A model generated the notes under the pieces. That model did no database searches and was not told where the DNA came from. It was given only the letters and a program-made list of their open reading frames with translations. DNA of 58,610 bases from assembly GCA_902796265.1 (NCBI GenBank), contig CADBOG010000129.1, positions 1 to 58,610 of the forward strand. The letters are read 5' to 3'. The stretch comes from an uncultured Bacteroidota bacterium (GTDB lineage: Bacteria; Bacteroidota; Bacteroidia; Bacteroidales; P3). Positions 29,009-37,618 of this stretch are shown here, in pieces. Position numbers and translations under genes: made by a program. Positions within the stretch are counted from its first letter, which is position 1; every line of letters begins with the position of its first letter.

Positions 29009-30891
29009 TTTATTGTCAACTTTTCCTCAAAATCCCAATTGGCTCTGATATCCAGTTCTTTGTCCATATATATCACTCTCTCTGGTTGCTTCTGCATTCC
29101 GAAGTCGCCTTCATCCCATTTCCCGTTGCCATCCGTGTCGATGATGGCTCGCACCCGATATTTTGCAGGCTTGATATGGTCGAATTTCACCTTCCCGTCT
29201 TCTGCGATTCTCTTTTCGCACAACACTTTACCTTTATCGTCTATCAACTCAAGGATAATCGCCTCACTCTCTATTTCGCCCACTACGCTAACAGTCAGAT
29301 TGCCATAATCCTCTGCTTTCGTTACTGTTATTACTCCGTTCAGCGAGTCATTTTCATTTCCCTGCACGTCAACAAAGAGTCCTTTGTCTATATTCACAGC
29401 GTATTTCTCGCCTTGGTGGAAACTATATTGTAGCCGTGCCCTCAACCCGTTGCTGTCAACCTTGACGGCACAATACTCCACCGTGCTGTCCTTCAGCAAC
29501 ATGACACGTGCTTTGGCCATTGCCTCTTCTTCGTGCTTTACCGTGTCTTGTGCTGCCAAACTCGAATCGCTTGTCGTTGTATTATTGTCTTTAAGGGTGG
29601 CTTGTCTTGCAATGGGTGTCGCGAACACCAGCACGAGCGAGTCGTAGTAGGGGAGTGTCTTTGTGCTGAATGTCACGCTGCCAGTTTTTATCGAAATATT
29701 ACCCACGCCTTTCTCCTTGCGTTTCTTGTGCCATCTGAGGCTTAGCGTGTCATCTATGCCCGTCGTGTCCTTGACGACGAAAGCTATCGAGTCGCACTCC
29801 TTGTTCAAGGTCCAGAGTGTAATGGTGTCGCTTGTCTTGTTCATTCGCCACACAATGCCCTCCTCTCCGGCATCAACCTTTGGTGCCTTAAGGGGTAGGA
29901 GAGAGGTTACTACCACCTTTCCGGCATCCACGAATTTGCTTGATGTCAGTCGTTGTTTCTCTATCTTCTTTGCCGACATCCTCAGTATGGCGTTTTCTTT
30001 TGGCTTGCTTGGTGTTGTCTTTGGTGATGCCTTTGCTGCGTTTCCTAGATAGCTGTAACCCGAATCTTGCACCTTGAGGGTCGAATCAAGTACCTTCAAA
30101 GTCGAATCAGGCATCTTCATAACCTCAGCTGCCCATGCGCTGTCGCTGAAAGCAACAGCCTCGCCAACGCCTACTGCACCATTCTTGTCATCGTCCTTAA
30201 CCGCAATCATACGGTAGTTGCCGGGTTTTATGTTGTTGAATCTGAATGTTCCGTCCTTGTCGGTACGTGTTATGTAGTTTGCCGTTGGTGTCACATTATC
30301 CTGTTGGGCATGTTTAGAAGAATCGGGCGAAGAAGACGACGAATCGTTTTCCGAGATGTTCAGCAAGAAACCCGTCACAGCTTGCTGGTATCTTTCCTCA
30401 TCCATAAGCCACACGGCCACGGGATCCTTGTCGGCTTCCATAGTGAGGGCGTCAACCACCTTGCCGCCAAGGGTCATGCTGTCAATATAGCTGCCCGTCG
30501 AGAAGACATACTCCAGCGAAGGCAGCATGTTCCCCTCGTTGAAGTCGGCAACCGCCTCCTTAAATTGGAACAGGTAAGTGGTGTTTGGCTGCAGCGAGTC
30601 CTTGATGGTCACCTTGATGCCGCGCCCTTTCGTCTTCACTTCAGGGCGTTCCTTCATCGGAGGCGACACAAGCATGTTGTTCTCTACATTTTTCAGAACC
30701 ACATATTCGTCAAATTCTATATAGAAATCCTTTTGGTTGCTGTTCAGCGTCCCACTCGGAGGCGACATTTGTAGCATCATCGGAGGTGTTACATCCTTCT
30801 GGCCGCCAGTAGGCATTCCCGGTTTAGCGCATCCGCCAAGCAAGGAGGTGGCAATTAACAATAATATTTTCTTTTTGATATTCAATTTCAA
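29005..30891 (-). CDS. Ig-like (Big_5) domain lipoprotein
   Basis: About 628 residues with a lipoprotein signal: LLGGC, Cys21 lipidated. Residues ~35-130 form an SbsA-type Ig-like domain (TPPMMLQMSPPSG...FYIEFDEYVVLKN), found in many Bacteroidota lipoproteins. A central Ser/Lys-rich region and a C-terminal carboxypeptidase-regulatory-like fold (DTDGNGKWDEGDFG) follow. No ATG is available: TTG at 30891 is the best start. A tandem STLKVLDSTLKVQDS segment comes from a short DNA duplication at 30064-30112. The 4-nt overlap with the flippase suggests a coupled pair. The role is unknown; it is probably an envelope protein. Confidence 0.85.
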   Translation of the reverse strand: MKLNIKKKILLLIATSLLGGCAKPGMPTGGQKDVTPPMMLQMSPPSGTLNSNQKDFYIEFDEYVVLKNVENNMLVSPPMKERPEVKTKGRGIKVTIKDSLQPNTTYLFQFKEAVADFNEGNMLPSLEYVFSTGSYIDSMTLGGKVVDALTMEADKDPVAVWLMDEERYQQAVTGFLLNISENDSSSSSPDSSKHAQQDNVTPTANYITRTDKDGTFRFNNIKPGNYRMIAVKDDDKNGAVGVGEAVAFSDSAWAAEVMKMPDSTLKVLDSTLKVQDSGYSYLGNAAKASPKTTPSKPKENAILRMSAKKIEKQRLTSSKFVDAGKVVVTSLLPLKAPKVDAGEEGIVWRMNKTSDTITLWTLNKECDSIAFVVKDTTGIDDTLSLRWHKKRKEKGVGNISIKTGSVTFSTKTLPYYDSLVLVFATPIARQATLKDNNTTTSDSSLAAQDTVKHEEEAMAKARVMLLKDSTVEYCAVKVDSNGLRARLQYSFHQGEKYAVNIDKGLFVDVQGNENDSLNGVITVTKAEDYGNLTVSVVGEIESEAIILELIDDKGKVLCEKRIAEDGKVKFDHIKPAKYRVRAIIDTDGNGKWDEGDFGMQKQPERVIYMDKELDIRANWDFEEKLTIK

Positions 30892-30894
30892 TAC

Positions 30895-30967
30895 TTAAAA
30901 AAGGCTCATCCGAGCATGTTAATGAAGCATTCCCCATCAAGTTAAAAAAGGCTCTCCCGAGCAGGTC
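30895..30967. repeat. Two copies of a TTAAAAAAGGCTCnnCCGAGCA element
   Basis: Copies begin near 30895 and 30942, about 47 bp apart. On the minus strand each is a short GCTC/GAGC hairpin followed by C and six T, like weak tandem terminators in front of the lipoprotein gene. They could limit read-through from locus B. Confidence 0.5.
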
Positions 30968-31100
30968 AGGAAAGCCCACAAATACATCTTTGTTTTATGT
31001 AAGCACGCAATAATAACGCAACGATATTTTTTTTATTTTGTGACATGGAAAAATTTTTTTCAAATCAGCATCCATAACAACCATCAAAAAGACTACCTCC

Positions 31101-31199
31101 AACTCTAACCTAACTCTAACCTAACTCTAACCTAACTCTAACTTAACTCTGACTTAACTCTGACTTAACTCTGACTTAATTCTGTCCTGAATTCTGTCC
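31101..31199. repeat. 11-bp tandem array, copy B
   Basis: Nine units of 11 bp: AACTCTAACCT three times, AACTCTAACTT, AACTCTGACTT three times, then two decayed units. The reverse complement matches the arrays at 1-56 and 55114-55179, including the flanking TCC/GGA. The gradient of divergence from one end to the other is visible. It sits 34 bp upstream of a 49-codon ORF. Confidence 0.85.
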
Positions 31200-31232
31200 A
31201 GACAAAAACACAATTCTAAACCTTAATTCACG

Positions 31233-31382
31233 ATGCAAAAACCCAATTATTATGTCAACAACCACCATTTGGCTACAAAGTTCATCCCAAATGAGGTCGG
31301 GATACAGAAATTCCGAACCGCTTATGTGTTCGCCAAGAACGGGGAAAAGCATCGGAACAAGGGGTTCATGCACGTCTTTTGA
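31233..31382 (+). CDS. Small basic protein of 49 residues (uncertain)
   Basis: ATG at 31233 to TGA at 31382 encodes a 49-residue peptide rich in Lys, Asn and His, with no signal peptide or membrane segment and no family recognised. It is listed because it begins 34 bp after the 11-bp array, in the same relative position as the short ORF at 54839-55027 next to the array at 55 kb. It may be a gene remnant. A ribosome site is not evident beyond an A/T-rich leader. Confidence 0.35.
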   Translation: MQKPNYYVNNHHLATKFIPNEVGIQKFRTAYVFAKNGEKHRNKGFMHVF

Positions 31383-31510
31383 TGCCTTTTAGAGGAATAA
31401 AATGACACATTCTGTCCTCTTTCCAAACTTTGGCATCTTTGGTGATAACTGTTTACTAATGTCGTATTTCATTGTATATTTGTTTTTTAGATATTATTAT
31501 CTTGGGGTTT

Positions 31511-31671
31511 AGCGTTCCGTTCCGGTTGTTCCGGTTGCTTTTTTGAGGGTTCCTGTTTCTCTTATTATATATATAATTAATTATATATTAATAAGTTATA
31601 TATACTTTATATACTTTAAAAGAGGTATGATCGTGTCATTATTTTAACCGGAACAACCGGAACGGAACGCT
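31511..31671. repeat. Nested inverted repeat with GTTCC units and AT-rich centre
   Basis: Left arm 31511-31536 and right arm 31646-31671 are perfect 26-bp reverse complements. Each arm is itself built of GTTCCG and GGTTGTTCCGG direct repeats. The ~110-bp interior holds an AT palindrome (ATATATAATTAATTATATAT). The design matches the structure at 55474-55644, although the sequence differs. Confidence 0.85.
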
Positions 31672-32090
31672 TTAGTATTAATAACCAATTGATAATTAAA
31701 CCTTTCTTCCCTACAAGGCCTATTGTGTATCGTCGCTTCTTGTCTTGACGAAGTACTCAGAAGACAAAGGCAATACCGTCCCTCTCCTTTTTTGGTTCAA
31801 ATATTATTCTGATGCCCGACTGCTACTCTGACGAAAGCATTAACTACCAACGTGTTGTCGTGTATAGCTACTTAACCAACAGGTATTGTGAAGTTGCTTG
31901 ATGGCAAGGCGTTTTTTGGGTTGAAAAATTTTTCTCAATAATTCACACAATAATCACATTTTTCTACGTTATATATTGATACTTCTTATAAAAAATAAAC
32001 AACCTTATCGTCTTGATTTGCCCTATTCGAAATAACACATAGAATACTGAAACAACTTATTAATCAATTAATCAATAAAAAAAAACAAAC

Positions 32091-32723
32091 ATGAAAAAAT
32101 CATTCTCAGTTTTAGCTCTTGTAGCTTTCGTTTTTGTTGCATTCAATGCAAACGCTCAGCTCGGTATCAATTTCGGCTTTGCTCCCGAAACCACCACATC
32201 TCAGTATACCATTTCTGGTAATACAACTTCTAATGATAACCATTACAATGGCTTCTTCGGTGGCGTAAACTACAATCTCGGCCTCACCGGTGACCTCAAC
32301 CTCTCTATCGGTGGTCAGCTCCGCTTCAACTATCATAAGGAAAGTCTTACTGTTGTCGGTGTCACCACTACCAGCGTCGACAAACAGTTCGTCATCGATG
32401 TTCCCGTTCTGTTCAACTATGGCTTCTCTCTCGGCAGCGATGCCAAATTGAGCTTCATGCTCGGTCCTGTTGCCACTTTTGCCCTCACCGGTAAGACTAC
32501 TACCGAGACTACTGTTGGTAACGTTAAGAAAGACACCGATTGGTATGGCGACAAGAGCAACCTCCGCCGTCTCGACCTCGGTATGGCCGTTGGCGTTTCC
32601 TTCGACTTCAAGCAGTTCCGCCTCTTCGGTGGTTACCGTATGGGTCTCATGAACCTCACCTCCGCAGACAACACCACCGTCAAGACTTCTGACTTCTTCT
32701 TCGGCTTGGGATATATTCTCTAA
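32091..32723 (+). CDS. Outer-membrane beta-barrel protein (PorT-like)
   Basis: 210 residues. The signal peptide MKKSFSVLALVAFVFVAFNA is followed by NA|Q, so cleavage after residue 22 leaves Gln at +1. The mature part alternates aromatic/polar residues with Gly-rich turns and ends SDFFFGLGYIL, a terminal aromatic-hydrophobic strand typical of outer-membrane barrels of about eight strands in Bacteroidota. The ATG lies after an A-rich stretch. No partner gene is adjacent, and the function beyond a small OM barrel is not known. Confidence 0.85.
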   Translation: MKKSFSVLALVAFVFVAFNANAQLGINFGFAPETTTSQYTISGNTTSNDNHYNGFFGGVNYNLGLTGDLNLSIGGQLRFNYHKESLTVVGVTTTSVDKQFVIDVPVLFNYGFSLGSDAKLSFMLGPVATFALTGKTTTETTVGNVKKDTDWYGDKSNLRRLDLGMAVGVSFDFKQFRLFGGYRMGLMNLTSADNTTVKTSDFFFGLGYIL

Positions 32724-32813
32724 GAGCATTTTTTAGTGATTGGTGAAATGGCACAATACAAGCCTTTTCACCAATCGCTTTTCATTTTTAATACACATTA
32801 TAATTAATATATC

Positions 32814-33995
32814 ATGTACACAAAGTTCCAAGAACATTTACAGAAAGAACTGGCCGACATCGAAGCCGCTGGTCTTTACAAACATGAACGTATTATCGAG
32901 AGCCCTCAGGGTGCCGAAATCATGGTTAAGGGCAAGAAGTGCCTCAACTTCTGCGCCAACAACTATTTAGGTCTTGCTGACAATCCTGAGCTTATCGAGG
33001 CCGCCAAGAAGGGTATGGATGCCCGCGGCTACGGTATGGCTTCTGTCCGTTTCATCTGCGGCTGCCAGGATCTCCACAAGCAACTCGAGAAGAAAATCGC
33101 AGACTTCTTCGGCACCGAGGATACCATCCTTTATGCTGCCTGCTTCGATGCCAATGGCGGTGTTTTCGAACCCCTCCTCACCGAAGAGGATGCCATCATC
33201 TCCGACTCCCTCAACCACGCTTCCATCATCGACGGTGTCCGTCTCTGCAAGGCTCAGCGTTATCGCTATGCCAATGCCGATATGGCCGAACTCGAGGCTA
33301 AACTGCAGGAAGCACAGAAGAACCGCTTCCGCCTCATCGTCACCGACGGTGTCTTCTCAATGGACGGCAATGTCTGCCCGCTTGACAAGATTTATGAGCT
33401 CGCCAACAAGTACGACGCTATGGTGATGGTCGACGAGAGCCACTCCGCTGGTGTTGTCGGCAAGACCGGTCGTGGTGTCACCGAACGCTACAACCTGCGC
33501 GGCAAGATTGAAATCCTCACCGGCACCCTTGGCAAGGCCTTTGGTGGCGCTATGGGCGGTTTCACTACCGGCAAGAAGGAAATCATCGACATGCTCCGTC
33601 AGCGCAGCCGTCCTTATCTGTTCAGCAACTCTATGGCTCCCGGCCTTGTTGCCGCTGGCATCCGTATGTTCGACATGATGAGCGAGACCAACGCCCTGCA
33701 GGACAAGCTGCATGAGAACACCGAATACTTCCTCCGCCGCATGAAGGAAGAGGGTTTCGACTGCAAGCCCAGCGAGAGCGCCATCTGCGCTGTGATGATC
33801 TACGACGCTGCCAAGAGTCAGAAGTATGCTGCTAAGATGCAGGAAGAAGGCATCTTCGTTACCGGCTTCTATTATCCCGTCGTACCGAAAGGTCAGGCTC
33901 GTATCCGCGTCCAGATTAGCGCCGCTCACGAGCACGAGCATCTCGACAAATGCATCGAGGCCTTCAAGAAGGTTCGCAAAGAAATTGAAGGATAA
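32814..33995 (+). CDS. kbl: Glycine C-acetyltransferase (2-amino-3-ketobutyrate CoA ligase)
   Basis: 393 residues, close to E. coli Kbl (398). A PLP enzyme of the alpha-oxoamine synthase family, it cleaves 2-amino-3-ketobutyrate with CoA to glycine and acetyl-CoA, completing threonine breakdown after Tdh. Seen: NYLGLADNP near the N-terminus, SLNHAS with His135, DESHSAGVVG (207-216), and the PLP lysine Lys241 in GTLGKAFGGAMGG. The partner dehydrogenase is not adjacent but is encoded in this window at 48570-49517. A strong terminator follows. Confidence 0.95.
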   Translation: MYTKFQEHLQKELADIEAAGLYKHERIIESPQGAEIMVKGKKCLNFCANNYLGLADNPELIEAAKKGMDARGYGMASVRFICGCQDLHKQLEKKIADFFGTEDTILYAACFDANGGVFEPLLTEEDAIISDSLNHASIIDGVRLCKAQRYRYANADMAELEAKLQEAQKNRFRLIVTDGVFSMDGNVCPLDKIYELANKYDAMVMVDESHSAGVVGKTGRGVTERYNLRGKIEILTGTLGKAFGGAMGGFTTGKKEIIDMLRQRSRPYLFSNSMAPGLVAAGIRMFDMMSETNALQDKLHENTEYFLRRMKEEGFDCKPSESAICAVMIYDAAKSQKYAAKMQEEGIFVTGFYYPVVPKGQARIRVQISAAHEHEHLDKCIEAFKKVRKEIEG

Positions 33996-34013
33996 ATTCT
34001 ATCTCATACTCAC

Positions 34014-34048
34014 AAAAAAAGCTTGCCACATCTGCGGCAAGCTTTTTT
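34014..34048. terminator. Bidirectional terminator between kbl and rubrerythrin
   Basis: AAGCTTGCC / GGCAAGCTT stem with flanking A7 and T6 tracts, between two convergent genes. Confidence 0.9.
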
Positions 34049-34073
34049 CTTTGTGTATTATCTGCGCTAACTC

Positions 34074-34616
34074 TTATTTCTCGAAATAGCGTTTCAGCAG
34101 GCCTTCGAGAGCCTTTCCGTGACGTGCCTCGTCGCGAGCCATCTCGTGAACGGTGTCGTGTATGGCGTCAAGGTTCAGGGCTTTTGCACGTTTTGCAAGG
34201 TCGGTCTTGCCAGCGGTTGCACCATACTCGGCATCAACGCGCATCTTCAGGTTCTGTGCTGTGCTGTCGGTCAGAACTTCACCAAGCAGCTCTGCAAATT
34301 TGGCTGCATGCTCGGCCTCCTCAAAGGCGGCTTTCTCCCAGTAGAGTCCTACCTCGGGATATCCTTCGCGGTGTGCTACGCGAGCCATTGCAAGATACAT
34401 TCCAACCTCTTTGCACTCGCCTTCAAAGTTCATGCGAAGGTCTGCCTTGATATCTTCGGGAGCATCTTTGGCGACACCGACTATATGCTCAGCGGCCCAT
34501 GTCTTGATGTCCTCTTTCACTTCCTGCATCTCTTTGCCGCAAATAGGGCATTTCTCGGGCTTCTCGTCGCCCTCATATACGTACCCACAAACGGGGCAGA
34601 TGAATTTTTTGCTCAT
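34074..34616 (-). CDS. Reverse rubrerythrin
   Basis: 180 residues with the rubredoxin-like domain first (CPVCGYVY...CPIC, Cys7, 10, 23, 26) and the ferritin-like di-iron domain second, i.e. the reversed order. The helices carry the Glu and EEAEH motifs for the di-iron centre ([33 protein letters not shown]). The family reduces peroxide, and in some clostridia oxygen, in the cytoplasm of anaerobes. It is the last gene of a minus-strand run with ferritin and rubredoxin, which fits delivery of electrons and safe iron storage. Confidence 0.93.
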   Translation of the reverse strand: MSKKFICPVCGYVYEGDEKPEKCPICGKEMQEVKEDIKTWAAEHIVGVAKDAPEDIKADLRMNFEGECKEVGMYLAMARVAHREGYPEVGLYWEKAAFEEAEHAAKFAELLGEVLTDSTAQNLKMRVDAEYGATAGKTDLAKRAKALNLDAIHDTVHEMARDEARHGKALEGLLKRYFEK

Positions 34617-34673
34617 TATATCGTTAGTTTTTGGGATTAATAATCGTTTTTATTTTTTTGTTGAGCACCCGTT

Positions 34674-35189
34674 TTAGTCAAGCACCAAGCTGGGGGCGTT
34701 GTAGGTGCGGGCGGCTAATTCCTGGTTGAGCATGTAAAGGCTCTTGGGGTCGCTGCCGAAAAGTTCCATCTTGGTAATCATGTCGCGTGCGTTGGTCTCC
34801 TCTTCGCCTTGCTCCTTGACAAACCAGTCGAGAAACTGCATGGTGCGGAAGTCTTTTACCTTGTAAGCTGCATCGTAGATGGTGTGGATTGATGCGGTTA
34901 CATACTCCTCGTGCTCAAGGCCGGCTTGCAAAACTTCCATGTCGCTCTTGAACTTCTTGTCGGGTTTGGCAATAGCTTCGAGCTTAATGGGGCAATCGTT
35001 GTTCTGCATATACTTGTATATCAACATGGCGTGGTCGCGCTCTTCCTGTGCCTGGATCATGTACCAGTTGGCGAAGCCGTTGAGGCCGCGTTTGTCGAAA
35101 TAGTTGTTCATGTCTAAATACAGGTAGCCGCTATAGAGCTCCTTGTTAATCTGCTCGTTAAGCAGGTCAGATACTTTCTTGTTAAGCAT
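34674..35189 (-). CDS. ftnA: Ferritin
   Basis: 171 residues, the usual length of bacterial non-haem ferritin. It stores iron as ferric mineral in a 24-mer and limits Fenton chemistry. Conserved features include LNEQINKELYSGYLYLDM with the first di-iron glutamate, the QAQEERDHAMLIYKY helix with Glu-x2-His, and the later KEQGEEETNARDM ligands. It sits between rubredoxin and rubrerythrin on the same strand, in a probable oxidative-stress operon. Confidence 0.94.
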   Translation of the reverse strand: MLNKKVSDLLNEQINKELYSGYLYLDMNNYFDKRGLNGFANWYMIQAQEERDHAMLIYKYMQNNDCPIKLEAIAKPDKKFKSDMEVLQAGLEHEEYVTASIHTIYDAAYKVKDFRTMQFLDWFVKEQGEEETNARDMITKMELFGSDPKSLYMLNQELAARTYNAPSLVLD

Positions 35190-35219
35190 GTTTGTTATTG
35201 TTTAATTGTTTGATTGCTT

Positions 35220-35378
35220 TTACTGTTTCTCAAAATGAGTCTTGTCGACTGAACAGAGTGGGCATACCCAGTCGGCAGGCAGATCTTCAAACTTGGTTCC
35301 GGGAGCGATGCCATTGTCGGGATCGCCTTTTGCGGGATCGTATTCATACCCGCATACATTGCAAACGTATTTTTCCAT
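35220..35378 (-). CDS. Rubredoxin
   Basis: 52 residues, the classic rubredoxin size. ATG at 35378 and TAA at 35220. Iron ligands are Cys6, Cys9, Cys39 and Cys42 in [10 protein letters not shown] and WVCPLCSV, with the conserved D-P[11 protein letters not shown] segment between them. It is a one-electron carrier, likely feeding the neighbouring rubrerythrin or the flavodiiron protein. It is first in the minus-strand run ahead of ferritin (30 bp gap). A -7 element lies about 68 nt upstream. Confidence 0.95.
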   Translation of the reverse strand: MEKYVCNVCGYEYDPAKGDPDNGIAPGTKFEDLPADWVCPLCSVDKTHFEKQ

Positions 35379-35445
35379 ATTTATTTAAATTTAATGTTTT
35401 GATTTGTTGTGTTTTCGCCCAATGAGTCCATCTCAATGGGTATTG

Positions 35446-35453
35446 CAAAGATA
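35446..35453 (-). promoter_or_regulatory. Probable -7 element for the rubredoxin-ferritin-rubrerythrin run
   Basis: Minus-strand TATCTTTG fits TAnnTTTG and is identical to the -7 box of the divergon-like promoter at 37491. The -33 position is T-rich (TTTT). Confidence 0.45.
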
Positions 35454-35539
35454 CAACTTTTTTCTTAAATGAAAAAAAAAAAAATTGTGTTTTTTTCTCA
35501 AGTCAACCTTAGAGGTTTGCTTAAAAGTGCGATAGGGGT

Positions 35540-36160
35540 TTATTCAACCAGTTTGAAGTCGCTGGCAGGGTGCTTGCACCAAGGACAGATGAAGTCGGCT
35601 GGTAGCTCGTCGCCTTCATAGACGTAGCCGCATACTTCGCACACCCATTTCTTCTTGCCTCCTTCTGCCTTGGGTGATGTGGGTTTAGGTTTGATGTTTT
35701 GCTGGTAGTAGCTGTATGTTATACTGGGGCTGTCGCTAAGTATGCGAGCCTCCATAGGCATAGCGATGAACATGGTGTGGGTGCCGAGGTCGATACTCTT
35801 GGTGACTACACACGATATCACGCTGTTGATATACTTTGGCAGGTAGAGCAACCCGTTTTCGGTACGCAGCTCTTGCTGGCATTCGGCAAACTTGTTGACA
35901 TCTCGTCCGCTTTGGAATCCGAAGTGCTGGAAAGGCTTCATTGTGGCTTCTTCGCTGAGGGGACAGAGATTGAACTTCAGAGTTCGTAGTATCATGTCGT
36001 GCGTCAGGTTGGCTTTGTTGACGCATATCATCAGCTGCAGAGGGTCGCTTGTGACTTGTTGAGCTACATTTATTATGCAGGCGTTGTCTTTCTCGCCTTG
36101 TCGTGCGACGAGTACAAAGAGGCCGTAGCTGATATTGAAAAGTGCTTTATTGTCTATCAT
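35540..36160 (-). CDS. Flavin reductase-rubredoxin fusion (high-molecular-weight rubredoxin type)
   Basis: 206 residues from ATG 36160 (MIDNKALFNISYGLFVLVA), preferred over the ATG at 36184 because family members start at this point. Residues ~1-150 are an FMN-binding flavin reductase-like domain. A lysine/proline linker follows, then a C-terminal rubredoxin domain ([14 protein letters not shown]...CPWC). Proteins of this layout pass electrons from NAD(P)H to flavodiiron proteins. The gene starts 42 bp after fprA (18 bp if the upstream ATG is used) in the same direction, consistent with donor and acceptor in one operon. Confidence 0.9.
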   Translation of the reverse strand: MIDNKALFNISYGLFVLVARQGEKDNACIINVAQQVTSDPLQLMICVNKANLTHDMILRTLKFNLCPLSEEATMKPFQHFGFQSGRDVNKFAECQQELRTENGLLYLPKYINSVISCVVTKSIDLGTHTMFIAMPMEARILSDSPSITYSYYQQNIKPKPTSPKAEGGKKKWVCEVCGYVYEGDELPADFICPWCKHPASDFKLVE

Positions 36161-36201
36161 TTTTGTGTTACTTTTTTGCAACATCTAGATGTTGTCTTTG
36201 A

Positions 36202-37398
36202 TTATAGGGTTTTTGCTATCTCTTCGGCAAGGGTTGCCAGTTGCTCTTCCTGTTCTGCTTTTGCAGCACTCTTGAGTGTGACGGTTTCTGCCAGAATGGT
36301 ATGTTCTTTCATCTGCTCTAGTTCTGCTCGCATCAGTTTGCCGCTGGTGGCTGCCCATGTGCCGTTCTCGATGATGCCAATGGTACGTCGTTTCCAATCG
36401 TGGGCTTTGAGGTCGGCAAGGAGATTCTCCATTGGTGTGAAGATGCCGTTGTTGTAGGTGCTGGATGCGAGGACAATATGGCTGACTCGGAAGCATTCGG
36501 AAACGAGCTCGCTTACTGGTGTGCGGCTAGCGTCGTAGGCTTTGATGCCCTTTACGCCTCGTTGTGCAAGGAGGGTTGCGAGTCTTAGTGCTGCACTCTC
36601 GGTATGGCCATAGATGCTGCCATATATGATGACTACTCCTTTGTCCTCAGGTTCGTAGCGACTCCACACATCGTGTTTGCCGATGAACCAACCAAGATTC
36701 TCGCGCCACACGGGTCCATGCAAGGGACAGATCATTTGGATGTCGAGTGCAGCTGCTTTCTTCAGTACGTTTTGAACCTGAACTCCGTATTTCCCAACGA
36801 TGTTGATGTAGTAGCGGCGAGCTTCTGCTAGCCACTCATTTTCGAAATTGACCTCATCGGCATAGATGTTGCCCGAGAGTGCTCCGAAGGTGCCGAATGC
36901 GTCGGCTGAGAAGAGTATCTTGTCGGTGCTATCGTAGGTCATCATGACTTCTGGCCAATGTACCATGGGTGCCATAGTGAAGGTGAGTTGGTGACGGCCG
37001 AGCGTGAGTGTATCGCCTTCTTTTACTGCCTGCAGGTTGGCGGGTTTCTGTCCGAAGAACTGTTCTATCATCTGTGCGGCTTTTGCTGTGCAGACGATTG
37101 TCGCTTGCGGATAGCGGAGAAGGAGCGGGGCAATGAGGGCTCCATGGTCAGGTTCCATGTGGTTGACGATGAGGTAGTCGAGGGCGCGACCAGAGAGTGC
37201 TGCCTCTACATTCTCGAAGAACTGTTCGCTGACTGTGATGTCTGCAGTATCGAGGAGCGCGGTCTTCTCATCTAGCAGCAGATAGCTGTTGTATGATACT
37301 CCGTTGGGTATTTGGTAGACGTTTTCAAAGAGGGCTGTGCGACGGTCGCTAACTCCGACGTATACTAGGTCTTGGTTTATTTTTACTGTGTTTTGCAT
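36202..37398 (-). CDS. fprA: Flavodiiron protein (A-type flavoprotein, FprA)
   Basis: 398 residues from ATG 37398 (MQNTVKINQDLVYVGVSD). A longer reading to 37467 would run through most of the leader, so it was rejected. It has an N-terminal metallo-beta-lactamase-fold di-iron domain with NHMEPDH, VHWPE, SADAFG and CPLHGP ligand motifs, and a C-terminal flavodoxin domain (IIYGSIYGHTESAALRLA). It reduces oxygen to water and/or NO to N2O in the cytoplasm. A consensus promoter lies 93 nt upstream. It is followed by its likely electron donor. Confidence 0.94.
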   Translation of the reverse strand: MQNTVKINQDLVYVGVSDRRTALFENVYQIPNGVSYNSYLLLDEKTALLDTADITVSEQFFENVEAALSGRALDYLIVNHMEPDHGALIAPLLLRYPQATIVCTAKAAQMIEQFFGQKPANLQAVKEGDTLTLGRHQLTFTMAPMVHWPEVMMTYDSTDKILFSADAFGTFGALSGNIYADEVNFENEWLAEARRYYINIVGKYGVQVQNVLKKAAALDIQMICPLHGPVWRENLGWFIGKHDVWSRYEPEDKGVVIIYGSIYGHTESAALRLATLLAQRGVKGIKAYDASRTPVSELVSECFRVSHIVLASSTYNNGIFTPMENLLADLKAHDWKRRTIGIIENGTWAATSGKLMRAELEQMKEHTILAETVTLKSAAKAEQEEQLATLAEEIAKTL

Positions 37399-37490
37399 TA
37401 TTAGGTTAAGAGTTTTGTATTTATTGTTAAAGGTTGTTATTTGCTTATAATCAGTCATGAAGACCATTTTTGGCCTTCCTTATTTTTATA

Positions 37491-37521
37491 CAAAGATACT
37501 ATACTTATCTAATTTGGCAAA
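37491..37521 (-). promoter_or_regulatory. Consensus promoter of the fprA operon
   Basis: On the minus strand TTTG (37518-37521), 19 nt, then TATCTTTG (37491-37498): a full match to the Bacteroidota consensus. The expected start is near 37485, giving a leader of about 87 nt before the fprA ATG. Confidence 0.7.
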
Positions 37522-37618
37522 ATTTTTTACTATAGACAACATTTAATAATACTATCTCTATAACCAAATGGGTCTTTAGGATTTAGTATTTGTTTCAAGC
37601 AGTTTGTCGGTGTCTAAC

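Larger units (their letters stand above)
30892..32090. other. Repeat-rich intergenic region (locus B)
   Basis: About 1.2 kb with no large gene. It holds a duplicated AAAAAAGGCTC element (30895-30967), an 11-bp array (31101-31199), a 49-codon ORF (31233-31382), a 26-bp inverted repeat with an AT-rich centre (31511-31671), and about 400 bp before 32091 in which nothing further was recognised. Confidence 0.7.

Noticed and set aside
31101-31199. CRISPR array
   Set aside because: Units are contiguous 11-mers without spacers, and no cas genes are present.
31176-31373. 65-codon minus-strand ORF opposite the 49-codon ORF at locus B
   Set aside because: Its C-terminus is read out of the decayed 11-bp array and it has no start context. 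The plus-strand ORF begins cleanly after the array, although neither is certain.
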